Source: Cryomorphaceae bacterium
GTDB lineage: Bacteria > Bacteroidota > Bacteroidia > Flavobacteriales > Schleiferiaceae
Assembly (NCBI GenBank): GCA_017858515.1
Contig: JAFMBM010000031.1
Span: forward strand, 1 to 35,949
Reading direction: 5' to 3'
Length of the DNA: 35,949 bases
The notes under the pieces: model-generated
Seen by the model: the letters and a program-made list of their open reading frames with translations, nothing else
Told to the model about the DNA's origin: nothing
The model's database searches: none
Part shown: piece after piece, positions 15,330-23,791 of the stretch
Position numbering within the stretch: the first letter of the stretch is position 1
How the letters are laid out: each line of letters starts with the position of its first letter
Program-made: the position numbers and the translations under genes

Positions 15330-17387
15330 ATGAGTAAAGCTAAACCCGTTGAGCAAAAGAAAAACAAGAATTTGTTGCTGTTCTTTTCAGCAACCATTGT
15401 TCTCGTTGGGTTGCTATTTACCTATTCCTCTATCAATGGAGGGCTCTTAAATTATGACGACGAAAGGTATATATCAGGAAATGAGTTGATTGAAAATCTG
15501 AATTTAGAAATTATTCAAAAACAATTCACTTCTTACTTCGATGGTCACTACCACCCTTTAAGTCTTTTCAGTTTGGCCTTAGATGGCAAACTTTCAAAGA
15601 ACCCTATTCGCGCCCATCATGGCATAAATCTTCTGTTCCATCTGGCAAATGGTGTTTTAGTCTTTCTCTTTTTACGCCAACTAACCCAACGCGACATACT
15701 CTCGTTCAGTACTGCACTTTTATTTGTACTTCATCCCATTAATGTAGAATCCTTTGCTTGGATGACGGAAAGAAAGAATGTTCAATACAGCTTCTTCTTT
15801 CTTCTTTCAATGCTTAGTTACCTAAAATACAGTGAAACGGATCAAAAAAAATCACTTCTACTCGCCTACTTCTGGGCTATACTTTCATTGTTGAGCAAAG
15901 CCCAAGCGGTAGTCTTACTGCCTGTTTTCTTTTTGATAGACTATATAACAAATCGCAATTTTAAAAGTCCAAAAATCTACTTCGAAAAACTACCAGCCCT
16001 TTTACTCTTCTTGGGTTTTCTGTGGATTACCTCGGCTGCTCAAGAAGATACTTGGGGTGAGTTGAATAACTCTAATTACTCCCAAATCGATAAGCTATTT
16101 CTAGCAAGCCATTCCTTTACAAGTTATTTTATAAAGACTCTCGTTCCTTTTGGATATAATGCCTATTATCCTTACCCAAATGATTTAGGCTTAGAGCTCA
16201 ATTATCTTTACTATGCTTCCATACTCATTATTCCATTCTTTCTTCTACTTTCTTGGCGATCCTTTAAATCAAGTCCCTTACAGTTTTTCGGTCTTTTATT
16301 CTTTTTCTTCAATGTAATTCTACTGCTTAAATTTTTTAATGTTCCTTTTGGAAACTATCAAATGGCTGACCGATATGTCTACCTAGCCTCGATAGGACTG
16401 ATTCTCTTTGCATTTGACCTTATCCTAAAAAAGTTCCCTGAACTCGAAAGAATCAATCAAAATACCTTGGTAGGATTAGGTGCAATTGTTCTTTTGTTTG
16501 GATTTATTACGAAGGGCCGAATAAAGGTCTGGAATAACAGCCAATCTCTTTGGACTGATGTTATCAATGATTATCCAGCATATGGTCATGCCTATAATAT
16601 GCGTGCATTAGGAGCGCTAGCGGCAGGAGACCTAAAAACAGCTAAGCGTGATTTTGAACTCCTAATGGAGATTGATCCAGACTTTGAAGAATCGTACTTG
16701 AATTTAGCTATACTCAACTATCGGTCGAATCGAATGTCGGAAGCGATAAAAGTAATCGAAAAGGGTATTTCGCTCTTTCCAGAAAACGTTCAACTAATAG
16801 AAGCCGGCTACACCATCTTCGTAAAGAACCAAGCCTATGATAAAGCGGAGAAATCTATTAATGCGCTTATTTCTTTAGAACCGGAAAACCTTAACAGGCT
16901 ACTCATGAAAGGCCAAATGTTATATGAAAGAGGTGAGAAAGAGAGAGCTAGGGCTATTGTAAGTGAAATTGAAGACTTCAATGAAGCCACATTGCTGTTG
17001 AAGGAGTGGGATCGGTTGGATGGTTTGGCACAAAATCCCATACAAGCAGATTTGGATAAGAAGTTCAAAAAGGCCAGTGAAATGGGCAAAAGAGGCGAAT
17101 ATGAAGCAGCCCAAAAGCTTTTTGACGAAATCATTCTCGCTGAACCTGATAATTCTCGTGTTTATTTAAATCGTGGCTCTAACTATGCCTTTCAGGGTAA
17201 ATTTCAAGAAGCCATTAAAGACTACTTAAAAGGAATTGAGATAAATCCTAATGAGCCTATAGCCTACTTCTTATTGGCAACGGCTTACAAAGATTTAGGC
17301 GACAATGCAAACGCATGCATCAACTATAAGTATGCTGCTACCAAAGGAATTAAAGTAGATCCAAGTTTAATAAAGGATTGTAATTGA
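15330..17387 (+). CDS. TMTC-like membrane protein with TPR repeats
   Basis: This 685-residue protein has a polytopic N-terminal half (helices from about 14 to 410) and a soluble C-terminal half of tetratricopeptide repeats (about 420-680). The architecture and motifs resemble eukaryotic TMTC O-mannosyltransferases and the GT-C fold: the early acidic pair Asp43-Asp44 in NYDDERYI, HYHPLSLFSLALD (74-85), HHGINLLFHLANG (96-108) and LHPINVESFAWMTERKN. In that family the Asp pair is catalytic and the TPRs bind protein acceptors outside the membrane. By analogy it may glycosylate secreted proteins; acceptor and sugar are unknown. It is isolated between terminators, convergent with the EPS cluster. 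Confidence 0.82.
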   Translation: MSKAKPVEQKKNKNLLLFFSATIVLVGLLFTYSSINGGLLNYDDERYISGNELIENLNLEIIQKQFTSYFDGHYHPLSLFSLALDGKLSKNPIRAHHGINLLFHLANGVLVFLFLRQLTQRDILSFSTALLFVLHPINVESFAWMTERKNVQYSFFFLLSMLSYLKYSETDQKKSLLLAYFWAILSLLSKAQAVVLLPVFFLIDYITNRNFKSPKIYFEKLPALLLFLGFLWITSAAQEDTWGELNNSNYSQIDKLFLASHSFTSYFIKTLVPFGYNAYYPYPNDLGLELNYLYYASILIIPFFLLLSWRSFKSSPLQFFGLLFFFFNVILLLKFFNVPFGNYQMADRYVYLASIGLILFAFDLILKKFPELERINQNTLVGLGAIVLLFGFITKGRIKVWNNSQSLWTDVINDYPAYGHAYNMRALGALAAGDLKTAKRDFELLMEIDPDFEESYLNLAILNYRSNRMSEAIKVIEKGISLFPENVQLIEAGYTIFVKNQAYDKAEKSINALISLEPENLNRLLMKGQMLYERGEKERARAIVSEIEDFNEATLLLKEWDRLDGLAQNPIQADLDKKFKKASEMGKRGEYEAAQKLFDEIILAEPDNSRVYLNRGSNYAFQGKFQEAIKDYLKGIEINPNEPIAYFLLATAYKDLGDNANACINYKYAATKGIKVDPSLIKDCN

Positions 17388-17402
17388 TAGAAGAATTTGT
17401 CT

Positions 17403-17436
17403 AAAAAAAAAACCGCCTTAAAGGCTGTTTTTTTTT
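17403..17436. terminator. Bidirectional terminator between TMTC-like and Wzc-like genes
   Basis: A-rich run, then AACCGCC / GGCTGTT arms with one mismatch around a TTAAA loop, then a T run (17428-17436). The A run on one side and T run on the other make it usable in both directions. Its right part overlaps the stop codon of the minus-strand gene. Confidence 0.7.
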
Positions 17437-19660
17437 AGAACATCGGTTGTCCTTTATAACCTCTTCTTGTACTGAGTTCAAAGGTGAATGTCTTGCGTAT
17501 TAACTTACTGAATTCAGATCGACGTTTAGCAACTTCACCTATAATTTCCTCCATATCTTCAGGATCCACACCATTAAGAGCTACTCTTGGCACCACGTTT
17601 AACACCTTTTGAACCTCTTCAAGAGCATGAGCATCTGCCTTTCTCCAAACACGAGAAGCCTTTACTGCCATTATAGCACTATCCATTCCAACCAATAAGT
17701 CAACAGGATAGCGTGACTGAAATAAAGCAGGTAATTCTAAGAAAACGAAATCATAAGCTTTTAGATTGAACCGTGAGCCTACTAATTCACTTACCGACCG
17801 AGTAGTTAAATAATCTCTATCAATTGGATACATAGCCTCGTCATAAAGAAACTCATCATGTGCATCGCTTTCTTTATATCGTAAAACCATAATATTAAAA
17901 CCTAAAAGTGTAAGCTCATTCGCCATTTCATGCGACATTCTCGACTTTCCTTCCCCGGGCTCTGTACTTAATAAAGCCACTAACTTTGGCTTCTTGTCAA
18001 GAGCATTAAGACTTCGCACTTCCAATAAAAGGTTCTGACAAATAAGACCCATTGCCAAGCTAGACATTCTTTCAAAGTCTAGTGTGTCATCTCTCAAGGT
18101 CATTTTCTCCATGTTTGGATAGGCTCCTAATAACTTTAATCCTGTTATTTTGTGAACACGAGAAGGCGTACGAATGGTTTGATCGAGGTAATCGATTAAT
18201 AGAACAATCAATAATGGCAAGAAAAACCCAATGATAAAGGCAGCAATTACAAGCAGAATTCTTTTCGATTTAATTGGTTCCAATGGGAAGTATGGAGGAA
18301 AAGTTACCACCAAACCTCCTGAAGAGAGGGATTCACCTTTTTGTTTAAGAAGAGCTTGATTTAAGCTATGAAGTACTTCTAAATAATTTGCTTCCTCAAT
18401 CCCTATTTCGCGTTCCATTTGAGAAATCTTAGATCCAAGAGGAGAAAATTCATCATAGATCTGCATGAAATAATCTTTTCTGGAATTGAATACTCGAATA
18501 CGCGCATTGCTTTCATCCAACATCAGAGTATACTTCAACCATTGTTCGAGAAGATCCTTGACATCAACTCCTTCTGTTGTTCTTCCATATTCATAGCGCA
18601 TATTTAAGTCCTTTGTCAACTTGGATTTTAACTCATTCTGCTTAACACGCAAAATCTCAAGTTCTTCCTCATTTTGATAATAAACCTCCATAGAGGCAAT
18701 TTTTGAACTTATTTCTGCCAGTTCAGACCGCTGCGCTAAAATTTTGTCTGAATATTTTATGATCTCTTGATTTAATTCAAGTTGCCCTTCCAATTTTGAT
18801 AATGAAGCTTCTGCTGAGGCTTGAATTGCAATTTCTTTTTGATATTCATCCTCCAAGTATTCCTTCATCACGGCAATTGACTTGGTCTGCTCTTGGTAAT
18901 TGATGATGCGATTTTCGGTTCTAAAATTCTTCAAACGCTCTTCAGCACCTTGCAAACGAGCCATAGACTCATCTACTTGCTTTCTGAAATAAATAACTAC
19001 ATCGTTGGACTGCCCTAACTTGATATCGGCCATTCTTCTGGTAAACACCGCATTTAATAGCTCGAGCGTTTTCTGACAAACGGCAGGGTCTGACCACTTA
19101 TAGTTTATTCGAATTAAATCTGAGTTGGCAACACGAAACACATTTATCCCACCAATAGCAGAGTGGCTATAAGGAGATGCTGAATTATAAAAAACCTCTT
19201 CTACTTTTCTAGAAAGTGCATTAGCAGCTTTGTAGTCACGAATCTGATCAATGGTGCCTTGAAAATCCCCTTCAACTAAAAGTTTTTTTCTTTCAGAAGC
19301 TGGAAACCAAATGTCTAATTGAGCAAAAGTTTCTTCAGACATTACCATCGGATCTGGATTTCCAGTCATAATGTGCAAAGCCAATAAACGCTCTCCCGTT
19401 TCTTCCAATGTCTGTCTCGACTTGATAATATTAATTAAGTTATCAAAGGCATTACTCGTTGAGAAGAAATCGATTTTACTTCGGGTAACATCAGTAACAT
19501 CTGCCCCTGAAGCAAGACCTGTAAATATCTCCGTTTCAGACTGATACTCCCTTGCCTGACGCATGGTGAATAGGAATACTAAAACACCAACTACGATTGA
19601 AGTGAAAAGGAATAACTTGAGATTCCTATTAAAAAGTCGGATGAATTGAATAAGTGTCAT
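17435..19660 (-). CDS. Wzc/Wzz-like polysaccharide co-polymerase with degenerate P-loop domain
   Basis: Inner-membrane polysaccharide co-polymerase of 741 residues that would control EPS chain length and export. Wzz domain: TM1 14-32, periplasmic coiled coils about 220-440, TM2 466-490. The cytoplasmic C-terminal domain resembles a BY-kinase: Walker A TEPGEGKS at 566-573 is intact. However, the Walker A' position (IMVLRYKE, 590-597) lacks the Asp-x-Asp, Walker B (DFVFLELP, 637-644) has Glu instead of Asp, and the C-terminus lacks a tyrosine cluster (only Tyr735). It probably binds nucleotide without tyrosine autokinase activity. It overlaps the upstream TolC-like gene by one base (TAATG) and is the last gene of the EPS cluster; it is one of the two uninterrupted genes there. 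Confidence 0.9.
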   Translation of the reverse strand: MTLIQFIRLFNRNLKLFLFTSIVVGVLVFLFTMRQAREYQSETEIFTGLASGADVTDVTRSKIDFFSTSNAFDNLINIIKSRQTLEETGERLLALHIMTGNPDPMVMSEETFAQLDIWFPASERKKLLVEGDFQGTIDQIRDYKAANALSRKVEEVFYNSASPYSHSAIGGINVFRVANSDLIRINYKWSDPAVCQKTLELLNAVFTRRMADIKLGQSNDVVIYFRKQVDESMARLQGAEERLKNFRTENRIINYQEQTKSIAVMKEYLEDEYQKEIAIQASAEASLSKLEGQLELNQEIIKYSDKILAQRSELAEISSKIASMEVYYQNEEELEILRVKQNELKSKLTKDLNMRYEYGRTTEGVDVKDLLEQWLKYTLMLDESNARIRVFNSRKDYFMQIYDEFSPLGSKISQMEREIGIEEANYLEVLHSLNQALLKQKGESLSSGGLVVTFPPYFPLEPIKSKRILLVIAAFIIGFFLPLLIVLLIDYLDQTIRTPSRVHKITGLKLLGAYPNMEKMTLRDDTLDFERMSSLAMGLICQNLLLEVRSLNALDKKPKLVALLSTEPGEGKSRMSHEMANELTLLGFNIMVLRYKESDAHDEFLYDEAMYPIDRDYLTTRSVSELVGSRFNLKAYDFVFLELPALFQSRYPVDLLVGMDSAIMAVKASRVWRKADAHALEEVQKVLNVVPRVALNGVDPEDMEEIIGEVAKRRSEFSKLIRKTFTFELSTRRGYKGQPMF

Positions 19661-20402
19661 TAGTATTTTTCAAATTTGCTAAATGGAACACCTACAACTC
19701 TCTCTAGAGCAAAATAAGCGTTACTGAATTGTGCTCTCAAATCCTCATAAAGAGTAGCTTGACGAACCCAGAAGTCCATAGTAATGTATAATTGATCGAG
19801 CGTAAGCTTGCCTTCTCTAAATCGCATTTCTGCACTTTCTTTAATTAGAGTACCCGATTCTTTACCATCGCCTACAATCTCTAATTTTCTTCTTACCACT
19901 AAGATTTCGTTATACAAAGCCACTACTTGTTGTTCAACCAACCTGCGAGCAGACTCTCTGTTGGCATGTTCGCTATCTAGGAAGGCCTCCGCCTTTCCAA
20001 TTCTTTCTGAACGTCCCACCCAAGTGTAGACAAAGGCATTAGCACATTAATATTTACCTGTTGTCCTAGAGCAACCTCGTCTAGTACTTGGTTTCCAAAA
20101 GTACCATAATTGACCTGCCCACCTAGACGAATCGTACTCCACCAATCCTTTTTAGCCAGATCTATATCGTATTCTCTCGCTCTGATATACGACTCTGCAA
20201 ATTCAATTTCAGGAGAATTTGCGATAGCCGAATCAATTAACAAGCGTAAGGGAGGTAAAAAGCTTTCGATCGAACCGGATTTTAGAATCCTATCAATATT
20301 GGCATTTGCGATAGAGTCTTTCTCTGCCAAAGACATTTGCCCTGGTTGCGCAAAAGCTGCAGTTAAAGAAAGAAAGAATAAAGCAATTATATTCCTCATC
20401 AT
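19660..20402 (-). pseudogene. Short TolC-like outer-membrane protein, frameshifted
   Basis: The N-terminal part (20402 to about 20015) has a signal peptide (MRNIIALFFLSLTAAFAQ) and an outer-membrane-efflux-protein N-terminus. The C-terminal part (about 20019 to 19660) continues it in another frame with the typical long helix. They join at MPLSTLGW / GRSERIGKAEAFL if one base, for instance a G in the GGG run at 20015-20017 (C on plus), is restored. The interval is 743 nt, one short of a multiple of three. The repaired protein would be about 247 residues, half the usual TolC length, i.e. one rather than two OMF repeats. It would serve as outer-membrane exit for the EPS. Its ATG overlaps the sugar-transferase stop (ATGA) and its stop overlaps the co-polymerase start. 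Confidence 0.8.
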
Positions 20403-21605
20403 ACATTCTCTTTTTGGAACAATGCAGGTACTGTCATTATCATTATTTTAATATCATTGAAAAAAGAGTTGCCTCTAGCATACTGATTGTCGAGTGATTT
20501 TCGCTCTTCATCAGACATACTTCCTTTTCCTCTTTTCATAACTTGCCAAAGACCAGTGATTCCCGCAGGGGCGAGAAAGCGCTCACTCCAATCATCTGAG
20601 GTCAATTGTTCTGCCTCGTAGGAGAGGTAAGGGCCTATTACCCACGATAGACATATCTCCCTTGAGCACATTAACCAATTGAGGAAGCTCATCAATACTA
20701 GTATTCCTTATAAAGGCTCCTACCTTGGTAATTCTTGGGTCGTTTTTAAGTTTAATAAATGTAGAAGTGGATGAATTTCTCCTTAGTTCAAAATATTCCT
20801 CCTCTGTTAAAGGAGTTCCGTCTCTGTGAATCAATATCATATCACTGGAAGAAGGTGAAATACTTCTCTTGGCTTCTGCTGGCTTACTCTCACCATTGTT
20901 TGACGATTCCTCCTCTTCGTTGTATTGGTTCAAATGCAAATACTCTTTTAGCCTTTTATCTGCATCTGAATACATTGATCTTAACTTGTAAAAATCGAAT
21001 ATTTGATAACCAGTCCCCACTCTTTTTGATATATAAAAAAATCTACCAGGAGATTCTATTTTTATTGCCAAGGCTGCTAAGATAAGTACTGGAGATGCTA
21101 ATAGCAAAGCCACTGATGCTGCGACAATGTCAATTATTCGCTTCCAAATTGGAATTCGATAATTGTTCCTATATGACACGCGTTTTTTCCTGTCATTCTG
21201 AAGAACAACCTTAGGAATGTAGCACATCTTTGTTACGAAGGGCAGCCGTCTAATTAGATTATCTACGTCCAATGGTTTCAGATATAACTCAGCTATTCCT
21301 TTTTGTAAGAGTCCTTCTCGTTCTGATCGCTTTTTTGCCAAAGACAATAGTCCAAAAGGAATATGACGTTCTTGCAATAGGTCTTTCAACTCGTCAAAAA
21401 GCTCTTCACCGTTCAAGCCCTTAAGCTCAACTTCACTTAAGACCAAGTGTATCTCATGGGTCCCAGCCAAAAATGACTTGAAAGAAAGTCCATTTGCAAA
21501 TACGCGCAAAACAAGATCTTCACTATTGGTTAAAGACTGTATAACTGAAGAATCTTCCCCAAGATAAACCACCACTGGCTTTTCATATTTAAGAGTAGAT
21601 TCCAT
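20399..21605 (-). pseudogene. Pseudo-receiver / initiating sugar transferase fusion, frameshifted
   Basis: Polyprenyl-phosphate sugar-1-phosphate transferase (bacterial sugar transferase family), which would start EPS repeat-unit synthesis on undecaprenyl phosphate. Residues about 8-125 form a receiver-like domain: VVVYLGEDSS, then LVLSEVELKG with Glu58 where the phospho-Asp should be, and the conserved Lys110-Pro111. One membrane hairpin follows (about 153-182), then the catalytic domain with KRVGTGYQIFDFYKLRSM, DELPQLVNVLKGDMSIVGNRPLP and, in the shifted frame, YEAEQL...GITGLWQV. A low-complexity insertion occupies about 228-282. One extra base near 20620-20626 breaks the frame inside the conserved RPLPLYEAE; removing it gives 401 residues. 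It abuts the receiver gene (TAA|ATG). Confidence 0.88.
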
Positions 21606-21998
21606 TTACATTTTAAGTCTCAAAAGATTCTCAATACGAAGGGATAATTCCTCTGGATTGAAAGGCTTAATTAGATAGTCATTTTCACCCAATTTTAGGC
21701 AGCGTATGCGCTCCGAACTGCTTTCTTCGCCCGATAGAACAATTAGTGGTAGATGAGCAAAATATCCACTTTCTCTTATCAGTCGAATAAACTCAAAGCC
21801 ATCCAATTCTGGCATTTTTAAATCTGCCACAATGAGGTCTGGAATATTTCCTGAATAGAGCCATTCTAAAGCATCCTTACCGTTTTCCTAAGTATCAACG
21901 ACATACTTGGATTTGAGGATTTGCTCAAGGAGTTTCAGCATCACTGGCTCATCGTCAATGATTAAAACATGTTTTCCTGTGGTATCTTGTACAGACAA
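21606..21998 (-). pseudogene. Stand-alone receiver protein with internal stop codon
   Basis: Single-domain CheY-like response regulator of about 130 codons. From TTG 21998 it reads through HVLIIDDEPVML (acidic pair), then hits TAG at 21890-21888, then continues in the same frame with ENGKDALEWL, LIVADLKMPELDG (phospho-Asp), LIVLSGEE and YLIKPF (conserved Lys). The stop sits where Lys or Gln would be expected, so a single substitution explains it. TAG is used as a normal stop elsewhere here, so recoding is unlikely. The gene follows the HPt gene by 12 bp and abuts the sugar-transferase gene. A restart could produce only the C-terminal 74 residues, lacking the acidic pair. Confidence 0.85.
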
Positions 21999-22010
21999 TT
22001 TCTTTGTAGG

Positions 22011-22369
22011 TTAGGGTTCGGTAATTTCTTCATCACTATTATTCGTCATAGCCTCAATTGCTGCCAATGTGGTATTTCGGAACAACTCAATTTCATTAGA
22101 TAGACTTGGCTTAATATCACCATATCTTCCTTGCTTTTCTACACTCCTGATTACTTCCTTCATGCCTTTAATCTCAAATAAATCCAATGAAGGCTTTATT
22201 CTATGGGCCGCATCACCCATCATCTTATAATCTCCTTTCTGGTAAGCATCAACCAAATCTTGCACCTGTTTTGGTGAGTGCTCGACAAAAGTTTCAACCA
22301 TACTCTGCACAAAGTCTTCGCTTCCACTCGCGAGCTCTTCCAATTGCCTTAGGCTGAATAATTATTCAT
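22011..22369 (-). pseudogene. HPt phosphotransfer protein, apparently frameshifted near its start
   Basis: Histidine phosphotransfer domain protein; the phosphorylatable His is in DAAHRIKPSLDLF, matching the HPt pattern AxHxLKxS. The long frame begins only at a TTG (22343), but ATG 22369, 9 bp after the preceding stop, encodes MNNYSA in another frame and then stops. A one-base deletion near 22353-22358 would join MNNYS to LRQLEELASG, giving about 119 residues with a normal start; the interval of 359 nt is one short of a multiple of three. The TTG-initiated form (110 residues) would keep nearly the whole HPt fold and may still work, so this is the mildest lesion in the cluster. Confidence 0.65.
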
Positions 22370-22378
22370 CTATCATCA

Positions 22379-23719
22379 CTAGATAATAATTTCTTCGTTC
22401 TTTATAAGTCGATAAATGGTAGACTTTCCGATATCTAAAATATCTGCAACCCTAACAACATTGTTATCATACCTATCTAAATAGTACTTTATTATACGGT
22501 TGGTGTACTCCCTCAAACTTAATTCTTCATTCATGAAGTTTCCGATATCATCAGAAGAATGGAAGTTTAAATTTTCTTCTGTGATAACATTGTCATCACA
22601 CAAAACCACGCCTAATTCTACCACTGCCTTAAGTTCACGTACATTTCCAGGCCATCTGTAATTGACCAGTTTATTTTGAGCTTCAGTAGAAATAGTAACT
22701 TTTGGGAGCTTATTCTCTTTACAAAATTCATCAGTGAAGAATTTTGCAAGAATGATAATGTCGTTTCCTCTATCTCTTAGGGGTGGAAGCTCTATTGGCA
22801 AACCCAAAAGTCTGAAATATAAATCTTCTCTAAAGTTGCCCTTCCTTACCTCTTCCGCCAAATTTTTGTGAGTAGCCACAATAATTCGGGAATTTACTTT
22901 TACTGGGGTATTGCTACCTAAGCGGGTAATTTCTTTCTCTTGGAGAACACGTAAAAGTTTCGCTTGAATATGTAAATCCAATTCACCTATCTCATCAAGA
23001 AATAGGGTGCTGTTATTGGCTTCTTCGAAACGACCAATCTTTCTCGTGTTGGCTCCAGTAAAAGCTCCTTTTTCATATCCAAATAATTCACTTTCAACCA
23101 GATCTATTGGAATTGCAGCCATATTAACTGCCACAAATGGTTTCTTCCTAGCAGAGGAATTATAGTGAATTGCCTTGGCAATTTGCTCCTTACCGGTACC
23201 CGTTTCTCCGGTAATAGACACTGTAATATTTGTTTGAATGGATTTCTCGACTAATTTGAAGACCTTCTTCAATACATCTGAATTCCCTTTAATACTGCTA
23301 AAATCGTATTTCGCCGAAACCTCCTCTCTTAGTCGCTCTACTTCATGAACCAACTCAGATCTATTCTGAATTCGATTCACCATATTCCAAAGTCTGTCTT
23401 TGGTATTCTCGTCTTTAACAATATAATCGTATGCCCCTTCTCTCAACAAGCTTACCGCCGTGCCAATATCCTCTTGTCCAGAAACTATTACTACAGCAAG
23501 GTCCTTATCAAACTCAACAATGCGTTTCAGAATTTCTTGGCAGGTCATATCGGGCAAGGAATAATCCAACGTAATTAAATCTGGCTTTTGATGAAGATGC
23601 TTCAGAAATTCTTTACCGGACTGAAAAAGGCTAACCTCATTGTCGGGGTTCAAAGACAATTGGTGTCTCAGCACTTTGCCGTACATCTCGTCGTCTTCTA
23701 TAATAAAAATTCGTAGCAC
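22379..23719 (-). CDS. Sigma54-dependent response regulator (NtrC type)
   Basis: Transcription activator of 446 residues, intact. Receiver domain 1-120 with phospho-Asp52 in LITLDYSLP and Lys102; AAA+ domain with Walker A GETGTGKE at 171-178, the sigma54-contact loop GAFTGA at 218-223 and Walker B LFLDEIGE at 239-246; and a Fis-type helix-turn-helix near 405-445 (VVRVADILDIGKSTIYRL). It would open sigma54 promoters when phosphorylated. The start is GTG 23719; the next gene is 9 bp away. It is presumably the regulator of this EPS cluster or of a related surface-polysaccharide regulon. No sensor kinase gene is present, and I find no convincing -24/-12 promoter in the window. Confidence 0.94.
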   Translation of the reverse strand: MLRIFIIEDDEMYGKVLRHQLSLNPDNEVSLFQSGKEFLKHLHQKPDLITLDYSLPDMTCQEILKRIVEFDKDLAVVIVSGQEDIGTAVSLLREGAYDYIVKDENTKDRLWNMVNRIQNRSELVHEVERLREEVSAKYDFSSIKGNSDVLKKVFKLVEKSIQTNITVSITGETGTGKEQIAKAIHYNSSARKKPFVAVNMAAIPIDLVESELFGYEKGAFTGANTRKIGRFEEANNSTLFLDEIGELDLHIQAKLLRVLQEKEITRLGSNTPVKVNSRIIVATHKNLAEEVRKGNFREDLYFRLLGLPIELPPLRDRGNDIIILAKFFTDEFCKENKLPKVTISTEAQNKLVNYRWPGNVRELKAVVELGVVLCDDNVITEENLNFHSSDDIGNFMNEELSLREYTNRIIKYYLDRYDNNVVRVADILDIGKSTIYRLIKNEEIII

Positions 23720-23791
23720 TCTATTGTTCGTAAATAAGGTAGTGAGTGTGAAAATAGAAGAATTTCCTAATATGGGAAACTTTCTAATGAA

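Noticed and set aside
20011..20626. Programmed ribosomal frameshifting in the TolC-like and sugar-transferase genes
   Set aside because: Neither site has a typical slippery heptamer, and the shifts go in opposite directions in ordinary catalytic or structural sequence.
21888..21890. TAG in the receiver gene as a recoded sense codon
   Set aside because: TAG ends several intact genes here, for example GH16, pyrR, rnz and the sigma54-type regulator, so it is a normal stop in this genome.
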